Shown: piece by piece, positions 44,451 to 53,441 of the stretch
Layout: every line of letters starts with the position of its first letter
Numbering within the stretch: the first letter of the stretch is position 1
Source: JAVVEG01 sp032251455
GTDB taxonomy: Bacteria > Pseudomonadota > Gammaproteobacteria > Pseudomonadales > Pseudohongiellaceae
DNA length: 61,778 nucleotides
Direction: 5' to 3'
Assembly (NCBI GenBank): GCA_032251455.1
Contig: JAVVEG010000019.1
Location: 1-61,778 of the forward strand
Notes under the pieces: model-generated
Seen by the model: the letters and a program-made list of their open reading frames with translations, nothing else
Told to the model about the DNA's origin: nothing
Database searches by the model: none
Program-made: the position numbers and the translations under genes

Positions 44451-46034
44451 ATTTTCAATTCAATCATCCAGCAGATAAACGAATTCTTCGGCTTTATCCA
44501 GCCAGTTTCTGATGCGGTCTGGAACTTCCCGCTGCAGTGGGGCTGGTATCGGCAACTGCCGGTGCTGGGCAATATGTCGCTGGCCGTGGTATTGCTGTTG
44601 GGGGTGGGTGTTTACTTCACCCTGCGTACCCGGGCGGTACAGCGCGAGAGTCTTGGCCAGGCCTTGCAGATCATGCGCCGGGGTCAGTCTTCCGCCATCG
44701 GCATCAGTGCCCTGGGGTCTTTCATGCTGGGCCTGGCCATGCGGGCAGGGCCGGGCAATATAGTCGGGGTAACCGGAGCCATCACGGTAGCGGGGCCGGG
44801 GGCCTTGTTCTGGATGTGGGTTGCCGCCTTGTTCGGCATGTCGACGGCATTCATCGAATCGGTGCTGGCCCAGTTGTTCAAGGAGCGCAAGCACAATGAC
44901 TATGTTGGCGGGCTGCCATTTTATGGTCGTCGCATTCTGGGTGGTCATCGCAGTATCGGTATAGTTCTGTCCATCGCTTTCATCGTCTATGCCCTGTTCA
45001 ATGTGCCGGCGCAAACCTTCAATGTGTTCACTGCATTGGGCATGATGGCCGATACGGTCACCGGCAGCAGTTCTGACCGCCAGTCGCCCTTGTATTTCGG
45101 TATCGCCCTGCTGCTGGTGACCTCCTGTGCCTGGTTGATACTGGGGGGCATACGGCGGGTGGTGGCCTATACCAATCTTATTGTTCCAGTGATGGCTGTG
45201 GTGTTCTGTGTGGTGTCGCTGCTGATCATCGCCTTCAACCTGTCAGTCTTCCCCGCGTTTTTTGCCAGCGTGGTCCGCGGGGCCTTTGCTCCAGATGCCG
45301 TTTTTGGCGGGATCATGGGGATTGCGCTGGCGGAGGGGGTCAGGCGGGGGTTGATGTCCAATGAAGCGGGTCAGGGCACCATCACCATGGCGGCAGCAGT
45401 GGCCGATAACGATCATCCCTGTGAGCAGGGTCTGGTGCAGGGTTTGGGGGTTTTTATCGATACCATTGTCATCTGTACGATGACGGGTTTCATCGTGGTG
45501 CTGGCCCAGCTCTGGTCAGGTGCTGCCACGCCGGAACAATGGCAGCTGGCCAGCGCTGCCAAACTGGCTGTTTATCTGGACTCCTTGCGCGTGCTCATTC
45601 CGGTGCAGTTGGCTGATCTGGTAGTGGTCATCATCAGCCTCTGCTATGCCCTGTTTGCCTTCACCACACTGCTGGGAATGATTTCCTTTGCCGAGATCTC
45701 CGCCAACTTCATCTCCCGCTCCGATCATTTCATTCTGTTCATTCGCTTGCTTGGATCCTTGTTTTTCGTGCCTTTTGGTGCCCTGACGGTGCTGGCCGGG
45801 CTGGAGCTGGGTAATCTCTGGGCGATCAGCGATCTGACCAATATCATCATGGTCTTCATCAATGTGCCGATTCTGTTGCTGGGCGCGCCGCTGGCCTTGA
45901 AGGCTCTGGCGCATTACCGGGCCAGCGGGGGAGGACGTTTTCTGTCAGTGGAGATCGGCCTGGAGACCGAACACTGGGTTGAGGCTGAGCAGACACATCT
46001 GGGGGTGCCTGTGGGACAGCACAGGCAGCCCTGA
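44451..46034 (+). CDS. AGCS-family alanine/glycine:cation symporter, apparent ATT start
   Basis: About 527 residues, a sodium-coupled amino-acid importer (AgcS/AlsT type) with roughly eleven helices. Family motifs are AMRAGPGNIVGVTGAI (about 97-112), FKERKHNDYVGGLPFY and SNEAGQGTITMAAAVADNDHPCEQG (shown in part; about 300). The homologous N-terminus (FNSIIQQINEFFGF ... SDAVWNFPLQWGWY) is encoded upstream of the first GTG (44562). No ATG, GTG or TTG precedes it; ATT at 44451 follows GAGGG by 8 bases and is the best start. ATT starts are known for infC and pcnB. The gene is divergent from the photolyase, which also lacks a normal start. Confidence 0.88.
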   Translation: MFNSIIQQINEFFGFIQPVSDAVWNFPLQWGWYRQLPVLGNMSLAVVLLLGVGVYFTLRTRAVQRESLGQALQIMRRGQSSAIGISALGSFMLGLAMRAGPGNIVGVTGAITVAGPGALFWMWVAALFGMSTAFIESVLAQLFKERKHNDYVGGLPFYGRRILGGHRSIGIVLSIAFIVYALFNVPAQTFNVFTALGMMADTVTGSSSDRQSPLYFGIALLLVTSCAWLILGGIRRVVAYTNLIVPVMAVVFCVVSLLIIAFNLSVFPAFFASVVRGAFAPDAVFGGIMGIALAEGVRRGLMSNEAGQGTITMAAAVADNDHPCEQGLVQGLGVFIDTIVICTMTGFIVVLAQLWSGAATPEQWQLASAAKLAVYLDSLRVLIPVQLADLVVVIISLCYALFAFTTLLGMISFAEISANFISRSDHFILFIRLLGSLFFVPFGALTVLAGLELGNLWAISDLTNIIMVFINVPILLLGAPLALKALAHYRASGGGRFLSVEIGLETEHWVEAEQTHLGVPVGQHRQP

Positions 46035-46041
46035 TTGGGTG

Positions 46042-46434
46042 TTATTGCCGGGTATAGGTTGATTTCAGCAACAGGCCGCCATCGGGATTGCGCTGTTCGA
46101 TTTCGATGCTGTTGCTGCTGGGGCCGAACAACCACTTGATGGTGAAGTACACCCGGTTGTTCACCGGCGGCAGGGAAACATAGCCACCGACCAGGTTGGT
46201 GGAGCTGGAAAGCCCGGCCCCGTCCCACATGCAGGCCGCCAGGCCACGCGATTCCAGGCGGTAGAAGGCATCGCCAAACTTGGCTTCGGGCTCGTCCATG
46301 GCGCTTATGGTGAGGGTGCAGTCATCCCCTCCATCGGAATGGTAGACCCCTTCTATCTGGGCCAGCGCTTCATGGGTGCTGAAACTGGCGGCTACAAAGA
46401 ACATGGCCATGGTAAATCTACGCGTTCTGGTCAT
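46042..46434 (-). CDS. Small secreted hypothetical protein (130 aa)
   Basis: A signal peptide (MTRTRRFTMAMFFVAASFSTHEALA) is followed by a compact beta-rich domain with two Cys (DDCTLTI and LAACMWDG). Ends in a Tyr/Thr-rich strand (LLLKSTYTRQ). ATG 46434 has GGGAGG upstream, which decides the start over longer frames. Family not recognised. Convergent with the symporter gene, 7 bases apart. Confidence 0.7.
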   Translation of the reverse strand: MTRTRRFTMAMFFVAASFSTHEALAQIEGVYHSDGGDDCTLTISAMDEPEAKFGDAFYRLESRGLAACMWDGAGLSSSTNLVGGYVSLPPVNNRVYFTIKWLFGPSSNSIEIEQRNPDGGLLLKSTYTRQ

Positions 46435-46618
46435 CGACAAACCTCCCTGGGGTTGCAAAATCTGCTTGTTGAAACCTGACCGATCAGGCCAGACAGTCAT
46501 GGTAAGCTTGCACTCTTTAAAAGGTTTGATATAGATCAAACCCGAAGTTGAATACCTGAACGGGTTCATGCGTTTTTTCTGTGCTGGACAACATCCGCCT
46601 GCGGAGATATCTTGCCTC

Positions 46619-47455
46619 ATGACCACAGCAATGTATCAGTTATGGCAGTTACCGCTGGATCGACAAGCCTATGTATGGCGGGCCCCGGAGCCCAGGGCCA
46701 ACCTTCTGTTGCAGCACGGATACAGCGAATATGCCGAGCGGTTTGTACGGCTCTATAACGAGCTGATTCCGCAGCTTCTGGCGCATCATATCAACGTGTA
46801 TGCCTTCGACATGCAAGGTCATGGCCGCTCACCCGGCGAGCGCGGCCTGGTCAATGTGGACAACGCTGTGCAGGATCATCTGGCCGCACGGCAGGCGCTG
46901 GCCAACGAAACCCTGCCTTTGTTTCTGTTTGGACACTCTCTGGGTGGTCTGGTCACTGCCAGCAGTGTCGCCCTGAATCAGAACGGGGTGGCAGGTGTCA
47001 TTCTGACCAGTCCGGCCATCCCCCAGCACAATATCCTGTTGCGGCTGTTGGCCCGGGTGTTGGCGGCTCTGGCGCCAGGCAGCGCTGCGCCTCTGCATCC
47101 CGATGACCCTTCATTGCTGTCCAGACGCCCTGAAGTGATCGAGGATGCAAACAACGATGCGATGAAATACCAGGGCAAGTTGCGCAATCTGGTAGCCGCG
47201 ACAGCCCTGAGCCGCAATCGGGCCAACCGCAAGCTCTACCCGGGCTGGAAAGTGCCTGTATTGATTCTGCATGGCACCGACGATCGCGTTACCGATCCAA
47301 GGGGCAGCCAGATCTTGTATGACACGATTGCCGCGGAGGATAAAACACTGCATTTGATCGAAGGTGGCTATCACGAGTTGCTCAACGATACTGAGCGTGA
47401 CGACACCCTGAGGCTTATTCTCGACTGGCTTGATCAGCGTGTGCAACACAGATGA
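46619..47455 (+). CDS. Alpha/beta hydrolase, monoacylglycerol-lipase-like
   Basis: A 278-residue serine hydrolase of the lysophospholipase/monoacylglycerol-lipase group. The oxyanion strand is ANLLLQHGYSEYAERF (about 25-40), the nucleophile FLFGHSLGGLVTAS (Ser about 106), the acid GTDDRVTDPRG (about 220), and the His EGGYHELLNDT (about 249). HG-Y-SEYAERF and FDMQGHGRSPGERG fit this subfamily. No signal peptide, so cytoplasmic. ATG 46619 or 46634 are both possible starts. The next gene follows 12 bases after the stop. Confidence 0.85.
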   Translation: MTTAMYQLWQLPLDRQAYVWRAPEPRANLLLQHGYSEYAERFVRLYNELIPQLLAHHINVYAFDMQGHGRSPGERGLVNVDNAVQDHLAARQALANETLPLFLFGHSLGGLVTASSVALNQNGVAGVILTSPAIPQHNILLRLLARVLAALAPGSAAPLHPDDPSLLSRRPEVIEDANNDAMKYQGKLRNLVAATALSRNRANRKLYPGWKVPVLILHGTDDRVTDPRGSQILYDTIAAEDKTLHLIEGGYHELLNDTERDDTLRLILDWLDQRVQHR

Positions 47456-47467
47456 AGGTGGATATCG

Positions 47468-48553
47468 ATGCGTAGATTATTGCTTGTTTCCGGTGCCGTG
47501 CTTGGCCTGACCTTGGTGTATGGGCTTTATCTGGTCAACGATGCAGGTGAATTCCGGACCCTGGTCAACCAGCATCCCGGGCAATGTCGTCAGATTCCTG
47601 GGCTGCCCGGCAGTGAAGATATCACCATTCACCCTGCTGGGCACTACGCCTATATTGCCAGCGATGACCGGCGTGCGATGATCAATGGGGATCCCAGACC
47701 CGGTGCCCTCTTTCGTTACGATCTGAGTACTGTGTCGGCTGCACCGATCAATCTGACCCCGGATGCAGACCTGCGTTTCAGACCGCATGGGCTCTCGCTG
47801 TACGTCGGCCCTGACGGACGTGAAACGCTGTTTGTGGTCAATCATCCCGGCGAGACTCTGTTCGGTGCGCACGATAACGCGGGGCAGGGCCCGCTGCATA
47901 CCATCGAGGTGTTTGATGTAGTGGGCGATACACTGGTCCATCGGCAGACCCATGCGAATGAACTGATGCTCAGCCCCAACGATGTGGTCGGTGTTGATCA
48001 CGACCGCTTCTACTTTACCAATGATCACGGTTCGCGCCCTGGGTTGCTGCGCCTGCTGGAAGATTATTTGCGTCTGCCCCTGGCCAATGTCGTGTATTTC
48101 GACGGCGAATCATTCCGCGAAGCAGACAGCCGGCTCAGTTTTGCCAATGGTATCAATCTCTCCAGTGATGGCACGCAGGTCTATGTCGCCGAAGCCAGTC
48201 ATAATCGTATTCAGGTCTATCAGCGTGACCCGGTCAGTGGCGCTCTTGCACGCCAGCAACGCATTGCAGTGGGGTTTGGCGCCGACAATATCGAGATTGA
48301 TCCTGTTACTGGCGATCTGTGGGTTGGCGGTCATCCCCGTCTGCTGACATTCCTGCGTCACGCAGCGGATGCCAGCGTGCTCTCGCCATCCCAGGTAGTC
48401 CGGATGCAGCCCGGCACTTCGGCTGATCAGCTCAGCACAGTATTCATGGATGCGGGTGAGCTGATTTCCGGTGCCAGCGTCGGTGCCTGGCGCAATGGAC
48501 GCCTGCTGCTTGGCTCTGTCTTCGAAGACCACATCGTGGACTGTTCACCGTAA
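47468..48553 (+). CDS. SMP-30/paraoxonase-like arylesterase or lactonase
   Basis: A 361-residue beta-propeller enzyme with an N-terminal membrane anchor or uncleaved signal (RRLLLVSGAVLGLTLVYGLYLV). Calcium-binding family motifs are seen: GSEDITIHPAGHYAYIASDD (about 41-60), LSPNDVVGVDHDRFYFTND (about 160-178), FANGINLSSDGTQVYVAEASHN (about 222, shown in part) and GADNIEIDPVTGDLWVGGHP. Such proteins hydrolyse lactones or aryl esters; the natural substrate is unknown. Probably cotranscribed with the alpha/beta hydrolase upstream. The following 193 bases (48554-48746) hold no gene; they contain G+C-rich inverted segments that may be the trpG leader. Confidence 0.82.
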   Translation: MRRLLLVSGAVLGLTLVYGLYLVNDAGEFRTLVNQHPGQCRQIPGLPGSEDITIHPAGHYAYIASDDRRAMINGDPRPGALFRYDLSTVSAAPINLTPDADLRFRPHGLSLYVGPDGRETLFVVNHPGETLFGAHDNAGQGPLHTIEVFDVVGDTLVHRQTHANELMLSPNDVVGVDHDRFYFTNDHGSRPGLLRLLEDYLRLPLANVVYFDGESFREADSRLSFANGINLSSDGTQVYVAEASHNRIQVYQRDPVSGALARQQRIAVGFGADNIEIDPVTGDLWVGGHPRLLTFLRHAADASVLSPSQVVRMQPGTSADQLSTVFMDAGELISGASVGAWRNGRLLLGSVFEDHIVDCSP

Positions 48554-48746
48554 ACAGAGCGGTTCATGCCTTCTTCGCACAGTGAGCAACGGCACTCATG
48601 AAGCAGACAGGGGGGGAATCGCGGCTGTAGACGGCAAATACGGGATACATGTTAGAATTGCGGGCCTTGATTAGGCCGTATTCACACTGCGGCCCGGGTT
48701 GACGGTCCGGGATCATCTGGTGCTCTGGATAATTCAAGGAGTTGCA

Positions 48747-48782
48747 ATGTCTGGAATTCTGATGATCGACAACTATGAATAG
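48747..48782 (+). pseudogene. trpG: 5' end of trpG cut by island insertion (left attachment site)
   Basis: Eleven codons, MSGILMIDNYE, followed by a stop. The start of anthranilate synthase component II is highly conserved as ILMIDNYDSFTYN; here the match is exact through ATGATCGACAACTATGA and then breaks into unrelated DNA. A strong ribosome binding site (AAGGAG, 48736-48741) is present. A phage-type integrase gene begins 154 bases later. This is best read as attL: an element recombined within codons about 6-11 of trpG. The right junction, beyond this window, should restore a trpG reading frame from a second copy of this segment. Confidence 0.85.
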
Positions 48783-48888
48783 CGTCCAAGGGGTGCCAGT
48801 GAGTTCCATGGAGTATACATAACCTCTTGATTATCAATGAATGATGTTCTTTCTATGTCTCCTGTAGACTAGACGAATCCACCGCAAA

Positions 48889-48936
48889 TGTGTATAACCA
48901 TGTGTGTAATGGGTCCAGAAAAGGACGTTATACACA
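48889..48936. promoter_or_regulatory. 10-bp perfect inverted repeat flanking the integrase start
   Basis: TGTGTATAAC (48889-48898) and GTTATACACA (48927-48936) are exact inverted copies 28 bases apart; the second ends on the A of the integrase ATG. They resemble arm-type or operator sites by which integrases or excisionases control their own gene and bind the attachment region. Function is inferred from position only. Confidence 0.55.
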
Positions 48937-50207
48937 TGGCTCTCAACCTCCTCACAGTACGCAAGATCGAAACAGCGCAATCCAAGCCCAAGCCGTATTT
49001 GCTCAGAGACGGCGGCAGCTTGTTCCTGCGCGTCCAGCCCAATGGAAGCAAACTCTGGTGGTATCGGTATCGCCTTGGAAAGTCTGCACAGGTCTACTCG
49101 ATCGGCGTCTTCCCGAAGGTGACTCTGGAGTCTGCCAGGAAGGAGCGAGATTGGGCGCGTAGCCAGGTCAGAGAAGGACGCGATCCGACCCTGGAGAAGC
49201 GGGTCAAGGTGGCGGCCCAGGTCGAACAGAATGACCACACATTTGAAGCAGTGGCTCGCCGCTGGATGGCGAGTAATACACACTGGAGCGACTACTACGC
49301 CGGACAAGTGCAAACTTACCTTGAAAAGGATGTGTTCCCCGCAATTGGCAAGTTGCCCATTGGCGCGATCAAGCCCTCTCACTTGCGGACCATAATCCAC
49401 GGTGTAGTCGAGCGTGGTGCTCCCACGGTAGCGATCCTGATCAAGCAGTGGTCTGGCCAGATCTTCGGCTTTGCATCCGGGGAGGGACTTTGCGACAACG
49501 ATCCGACCTCGTTGCTGAAGCGATCAGTGAAACGTCCGAGGGTTCGTCACAATCCGCCGCTGTCCTGGGCAGAGATATCCGGTTTCCTGAACCGATTGGA
49601 CGAGGATGGTGGATACAGGACGACGGTACTGGCGCTCCGGCTCATGGCGCTGACCTTCGTGCGGACAGTCGAATTGCGCAAGGCCCAGTGGGTCGAGTTC
49701 GACCTGGACAGCGCAATGTGGACGATCCCTGCCGAACGCATGAAGATGCGTCAGCCGCACATTGTTCCGCTCTCAAAGCAAGCCTCAGCGGCCCTGAAAG
49801 AACTGCATATGTTGACAGGTGGTGGTCAGATGCTCTTTCCCAGCTATCGGAGACCTGGCCAAGTCATGTCGGCCACGACGCTCAACAGGGCTTTGGAGCG
49901 CATGGGGTATGGTGGGCGCTTTTCCGCGCATGGCTTTCGTTCAACGGCGACCACAGTGCTCGGTCTGTTGAGCTACCCTGAGAACCGGGTGGATCTGCAG
50001 CTGGCGCATTCGAAGAGGAAGAAGAATTCCTCGCGGGCGCCATACGATCACGCCAAGTACATCTCGTCGCGACGGATGATCATGCAGGACTGGGCGGACG
50101 TTCTTGATGCGTTGGCTCGTGGTGACTCGATGGATAAGGTCATGCAGAATTTCGGACCATTGTCGAAGCGGCGTACGGCGTTGTTGAGGGTCACTGAGCG
50201 AGAGTGA
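48936..50207 (+). CDS. P4-type tyrosine-recombinase integrase
   Basis: A 423-residue site-specific recombinase. The N-terminal arm-binding domain of the DUF4102 kind (KPYLLRDGGSLFLRVQPNG, WWYRYRLGKSAQVYSIGVFP) is followed by a core-binding domain and a catalytic domain: first Arg in LTFVRTVELRKAQW (about 242), H-x-x-R in SAHGFRSTATT (about 332-335), and the nucleophile Tyr in RAPYDHAKYIS (about 369-374). Start ATG 48936 has AAGGA upstream; a frame extends 48 bases further but the family N-terminus begins here. Lies just inside the trpG attachment site and reads into the island, as P4-like integrases do. Confidence 0.93.
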   Translation: MALNLLTVRKIETAQSKPKPYLLRDGGSLFLRVQPNGSKLWWYRYRLGKSAQVYSIGVFPKVTLESARKERDWARSQVREGRDPTLEKRVKVAAQVEQNDHTFEAVARRWMASNTHWSDYYAGQVQTYLEKDVFPAIGKLPIGAIKPSHLRTIIHGVVERGAPTVAILIKQWSGQIFGFASGEGLCDNDPTSLLKRSVKRPRVRHNPPLSWAEISGFLNRLDEDGGYRTTVLALRLMALTFVRTVELRKAQWVEFDLDSAMWTIPAERMKMRQPHIVPLSKQASAALKELHMLTGGGQMLFPSYRRPGQVMSATTLNRALERMGYGGRFSAHGFRSTATTVLGLLSYPENRVDLQLAHSKRKKNSSRAPYDHAKYISSRRMIMQDWADVLDALARGDSMDKVMQNFGPLSKRRTALLRVTERE

Positions 50208-50403
50208 TGGGTGAGTTGGTTGTTAGGGTCAGTGTTGACCGGAGTGGTTGCCACCCCGTGTTAGGCTACATGAAGCTCGGCAGCGCACTATGCAGCCTGG
50301 CTGGCTCAGTAGAAATTGGGGACTTTTGGTAGACGAAAACAACGGCCAAGCTTATCCAGAGGCGAGGGTGTCGAATGAATTATTTGTATTACTAGGGAGA
50401 AGC

Positions 50404-51633
50404 ATGGCCTCGACGATTGCCTGGATTGACCACGACTCAACAGCGAGGGAACGCACACTTCGCATCCTTTCCCTTTTCCAGGAAAAGGAAAGTCGTGACG
50501 AACTCGGACTCGGTTCTGTGCGGGACAGCTTCGCCGACCAGTTATTCCCAGGCACAAGCACGATCCAGACGCGCCTCCGCTACATGCTTTTCGTGCCATG
50601 GATTTATCATTCCCTGGAAGAAAAGAGATTGCCCGCGGAGAGCTTTGCCATCCAGGCAGACTTGCTTGAGAGAGACCTGGTTCAGCCGTTGATGGACTCC
50701 GATGATCTGGCAGGGGTATTCGGAAAAACCGCAGGGAAAAGTCTCAAACGTTTGCCTAGCTCGGTCTACTGGGCCGGGCTCGGCGTCTGGGGAATACGCC
50801 TTACGCCCTTCTCGCAGGATGAGTATCACAGGCGCATCAATGAAGCCTATCGTCGTCGGCATAACCTGAAAGCGTTAGAAAAAGACGCCAAGGCGAGAGG
50901 AGACGATGTCAACCTTGAGCAGCGAATGGCTACGTTCAGTTGGCATCCTCGATTGCCGGCACCGCCGGAAGAATTTCCATCAAAGGCCGATTTCGCTTTA
51001 TCCCGGGAAGAAGCTGAATTTGTCCGGGATCGTATCCAGGTTGCTTGCCCCAACAGCCTGCTCTCTTTCCTGGTGTTGCACTGCGAGCCTGCCGACACCC
51101 ATGCCCCGTGGGCACATCCGGATTACGCTAGCTTTTCTGATCAGCACAAAGAGCTGCTGACTCATGCCCGGCTCTTCTCGGAAGTGATGCATGGGGCGGC
51201 ACTCTCGTATAACGTCCAGCTCGCCAGACTTCGAAACCATGACGAGCTTGTTGCAGAGCATCAGGCAAGTTTCGATGAATGGACGACAAATTTTCCCCTG
51301 GAAGAGATTCGTGCGTGGTCGGTTAGCCGCCTCTGGGAGTTGAGCATCGATCACGGCCACAGCGTCACACCTCAAACGAGATCGTTTGTTCAGCAGTGGA
51401 TCGACCATACCCGGAAATCCCCCAAACACCTCCTTTCAAATACTGAGGCCCTGAACCTGATCAAAAGAAGGGAAATGAAACTCAAAGGCACACGCTCCCG
51501 GTTCAGAAACCAGAGAGTGCTCGAGCAGTGGGGCGGGTACTCCGGGGTCGGTAGACTCGTCTACCGCTGGCCGAATGTGCAGGTGCTTTTGAACGATTTG
51601 TACCAGGGCATGAATCGGGAGCAGGTATGCTGA
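50404..51633 (+). CDS. DUF6361-like protein, first gene of a PLD-helicase module
   Basis: A 409-residue cytoplasmic protein. Its N-terminus (STIAWIDHDSTARERTLRIL, SVRDSFADQLFPGTSTIQTR, LRYMLFVPWIYHSLE) is the pattern of the DUF6361 family; the remainder is helical, with RFRNQRVLEQWGG near the end. Function is unknown. ATG 50404 has AGGGAGA upstream and matches the family start; a frame reaching back to 50248 looks non-coding. Its stop overlaps the next gene by 7 bases, so the three genes 50404-56649 are one translation-coupled unit. The 196 bases before it probably hold the promoter; nothing else is seen there. Confidence 0.8.
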   Translation: MASTIAWIDHDSTARERTLRILSLFQEKESRDELGLGSVRDSFADQLFPGTSTIQTRLRYMLFVPWIYHSLEEKRLPAESFAIQADLLERDLVQPLMDSDDLAGVFGKTAGKSLKRLPSSVYWAGLGVWGIRLTPFSQDEYHRRINEAYRRRHNLKALEKDAKARGDDVNLEQRMATFSWHPRLPAPPEEFPSKADFALSREEAEFVRDRIQVACPNSLLSFLVLHCEPADTHAPWAHPDYASFSDQHKELLTHARLFSEVMHGAALSYNVQLARLRNHDELVAEHQASFDEWTTNFPLEEIRAWSVSRLWELSIDHGHSVTPQTRSFVQQWIDHTRKSPKHLLSNTEALNLIKRREMKLKGTRSRFRNQRVLEQWGGYSGVGRLVYRWPNVQVLLNDLYQGMNREQVC

Positions 51634-53441
51634 ATCCAAACTCCCGAAGCCTTTATACCTCGGCATTGACCCCACCGCCGGGAATGATTTTCGACGAGGC
51701 CGTTGCAACGACCTTTTCAATGGATCCTGCGTTACTGCTTGAGGCTCCTGTCTATCTCGCGCTAATGGCGGCGGACGGTCAGACAGATCCTGATCCGCTG
51801 GCTGTGCTTGAGGCCATCCGCAGGTACTCGAAGCGAATAACGGTCTATGTGCAACGAGGACGGATTCAAGTCCCTCAGATAGCCAAGCCAAACCCTCTGT
51901 TTGGTTTTTTGGAAGACATGGTGGTTGAGGTGACGGCCCCCGGCGGAGGTGTCTTTCACCCAAAAGTCTGGGCAATCCGTTTCGTCAGTCCGGATCAAAG
52001 TAGCGCAATGTATCGCCTGGTAGTGCTCACCAGGAATATGACCACCGATCAATCCTGGGATCTGTCGCTTCAGCTCGAAGGGTCGATTGCGGGCCGAAAG
52101 TCCAAATTAAATAAACCGCTGGCGCATTTTTTCAAGATGCTGCCAGGTCTCGCGACTGGATCAGTGGAAGCAGGGCGAGTGGAGCAAACGCTCCGATTCG
52201 CAGAGGCACTACAACGAGTTCAATGGGAACTCCCTGACGGCTTTGATGAACTGGCTTTCTATCTTCCGGGAACGAAGGGGTTTGATTGGGAGCCTCCCGA
52301 GGCGAATCGGATGGCTGTCATTTCGCCATTTTGCTCTGACCAGGTTCTACGAACATTAGCGAAGAAATCCAAAGGCGCTGATGCGCTCATCTCACGTCCA
52401 GAGTCATTATCCGGCTTGAAGAAGGAGACGCTTGCACTCTTCACGCACTGCCTTCATCTGGATGAAGCGGCGGAAACCGAGGATGGAGAGGAAGAAGATA
52501 TCGCTGAGCATCCACTTTCGACCGGTCTTCATGCGAAGGTTTATCTGTTCGAGACACGTTACTACTCGGACTACACCCACGTGATTATGGGTTCCGCGAA
52601 TGCGACCAACGCAGCGCTTAACGCCGCGAAGAATATCGAGATTCTGGTTGGGCTGGTTGGCAAGAAAAACAAAGTCGGGGGCATCGACGAGCTTCTTGGC
52701 GCTGACGGCCTGGGTGAATATCTTGTCGATTTCGACACAACCAAGGAAACGGTGATCGATGCGGTACGCAAGGATGCGGAAGAATGTGTTGAGCGGGCGC
52801 GATCCAGGCTGTCTGAAGTGGCGCTGTCCATAGAGTGTAGCCCCGGAGTTAAAGAGGGTTTGTGGGCTCTGGTGCTGACCGGAAAAATTCCATCCCTTGA
52901 TGGGATCGTCAGTGCGTCTGCATGGCAGATAACCGTCACCCGAGATTTCTCGGTGAACATCGTGGACAACGATGCCCATGATCGAATCATGCTTGGGGAG
53001 TTTTCCTCCTCTTCCGTGACAGGTCTCATTGCCTTTGAGCTTAAAACCAATCATCCGGATGTGACGGCCAGGTTTGTGCTGAATCTTCCCGTTACGGGCG
53101 TTCCAGAGGAACGGGACTCCGCCATCTTGCAAACCGTGATCAGCAATCAGGACGGGTTCATTCGCTACCTGCTGCTCTTGCTGGGCGATGATACGGCATC
53201 CGGACTTGATCCTGGCAGTGGCTCCGGGTGGGCAAAATGGCTGGCCCGGTTGGCCGCAGGTGAGGACATTCCGCTGCTGGAAGAGCTGACTCGCACGTAT
53301 AGCCGCCACCCACAGAGGCTGTCAGAAATCTCGGGGTTGGTTCGTGATCTGTCCCAGGGAAGCCAGAATGGCATTATCCCTGAGGACTTTTTAAGTCTCT
53401 GGACGGTTTTTGAATCGGCTATCGGTGCGCGCGATGTCTAG
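51627..53441 (+). CDS. Phospholipase-D-like nuclease/hydrolase with two HKD motifs
   Basis: A 604-residue protein with two PLD halves. The first has H-x-K in VFHPKVWAIRF (His111, Lys113) with VLTRNMT 25 residues on; the second has LHAKVYLFE (about 302-304) followed by MGSANATNAALN (about 322-333), the classic G-S-x-N. Such proteins in defence loci act as nucleases (for example in DISARM-like and Mokosh-like systems) rather than lipases. The C-terminal 200 residues are beta-rich without a recognised domain. Overlaps the upstream and downstream genes (7 and 8 bases). Confidence 0.85.
   Translation: MLNPNSRSLYTSALTPPPGMIFDEAVATTFSMDPALLLEAPVYLALMAADGQTDPDPLAVLEAIRRYSKRITVYVQRGRIQVPQIAKPNPLFGFLEDMVVEVTAPGGGVFHPKVWAIRFVSPDQSSAMYRLVVLTRNMTTDQSWDLSLQLEGSIAGRKSKLNKPLAHFFKMLPGLATGSVEAGRVEQTLRFAEALQRVQWELPDGFDELAFYLPGTKGFDWEPPEANRMAVISPFCSDQVLRTLAKKSKGADALISRPESLSGLKKETLALFTHCLHLDEAAETEDGEEEDIAEHPLSTGLHAKVYLFETRYYSDYTHVIMGSANATNAALNAAKNIEILVGLVGKKNKVGGIDELLGADGLGEYLVDFDTTKETVIDAVRKDAEECVERARSRLSEVALSIECSPGVKEGLWALVLTGKIPSLDGIVSASAWQITVTRDFSVNIVDNDAHDRIMLGEFSSSSVTGLIAFELKTNHPDVTARFVLNLPVTGVPEERDSAILQTVISNQDGFIRYLLLLLGDDTASGLDPGSGSGWAKWLARLAAGEDIPLLEELTRTYSRHPQRLSEISGLVRDLSQGSQNGIIPEDFLSLWTVFESAIGARDV

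Noticed and set aside
48554..48746. tRNA or tmRNA gene as integration target before the integrase
   Set aside because: No cloverleaf or CCA end could be drawn; the conserved trpG start explains the target better.
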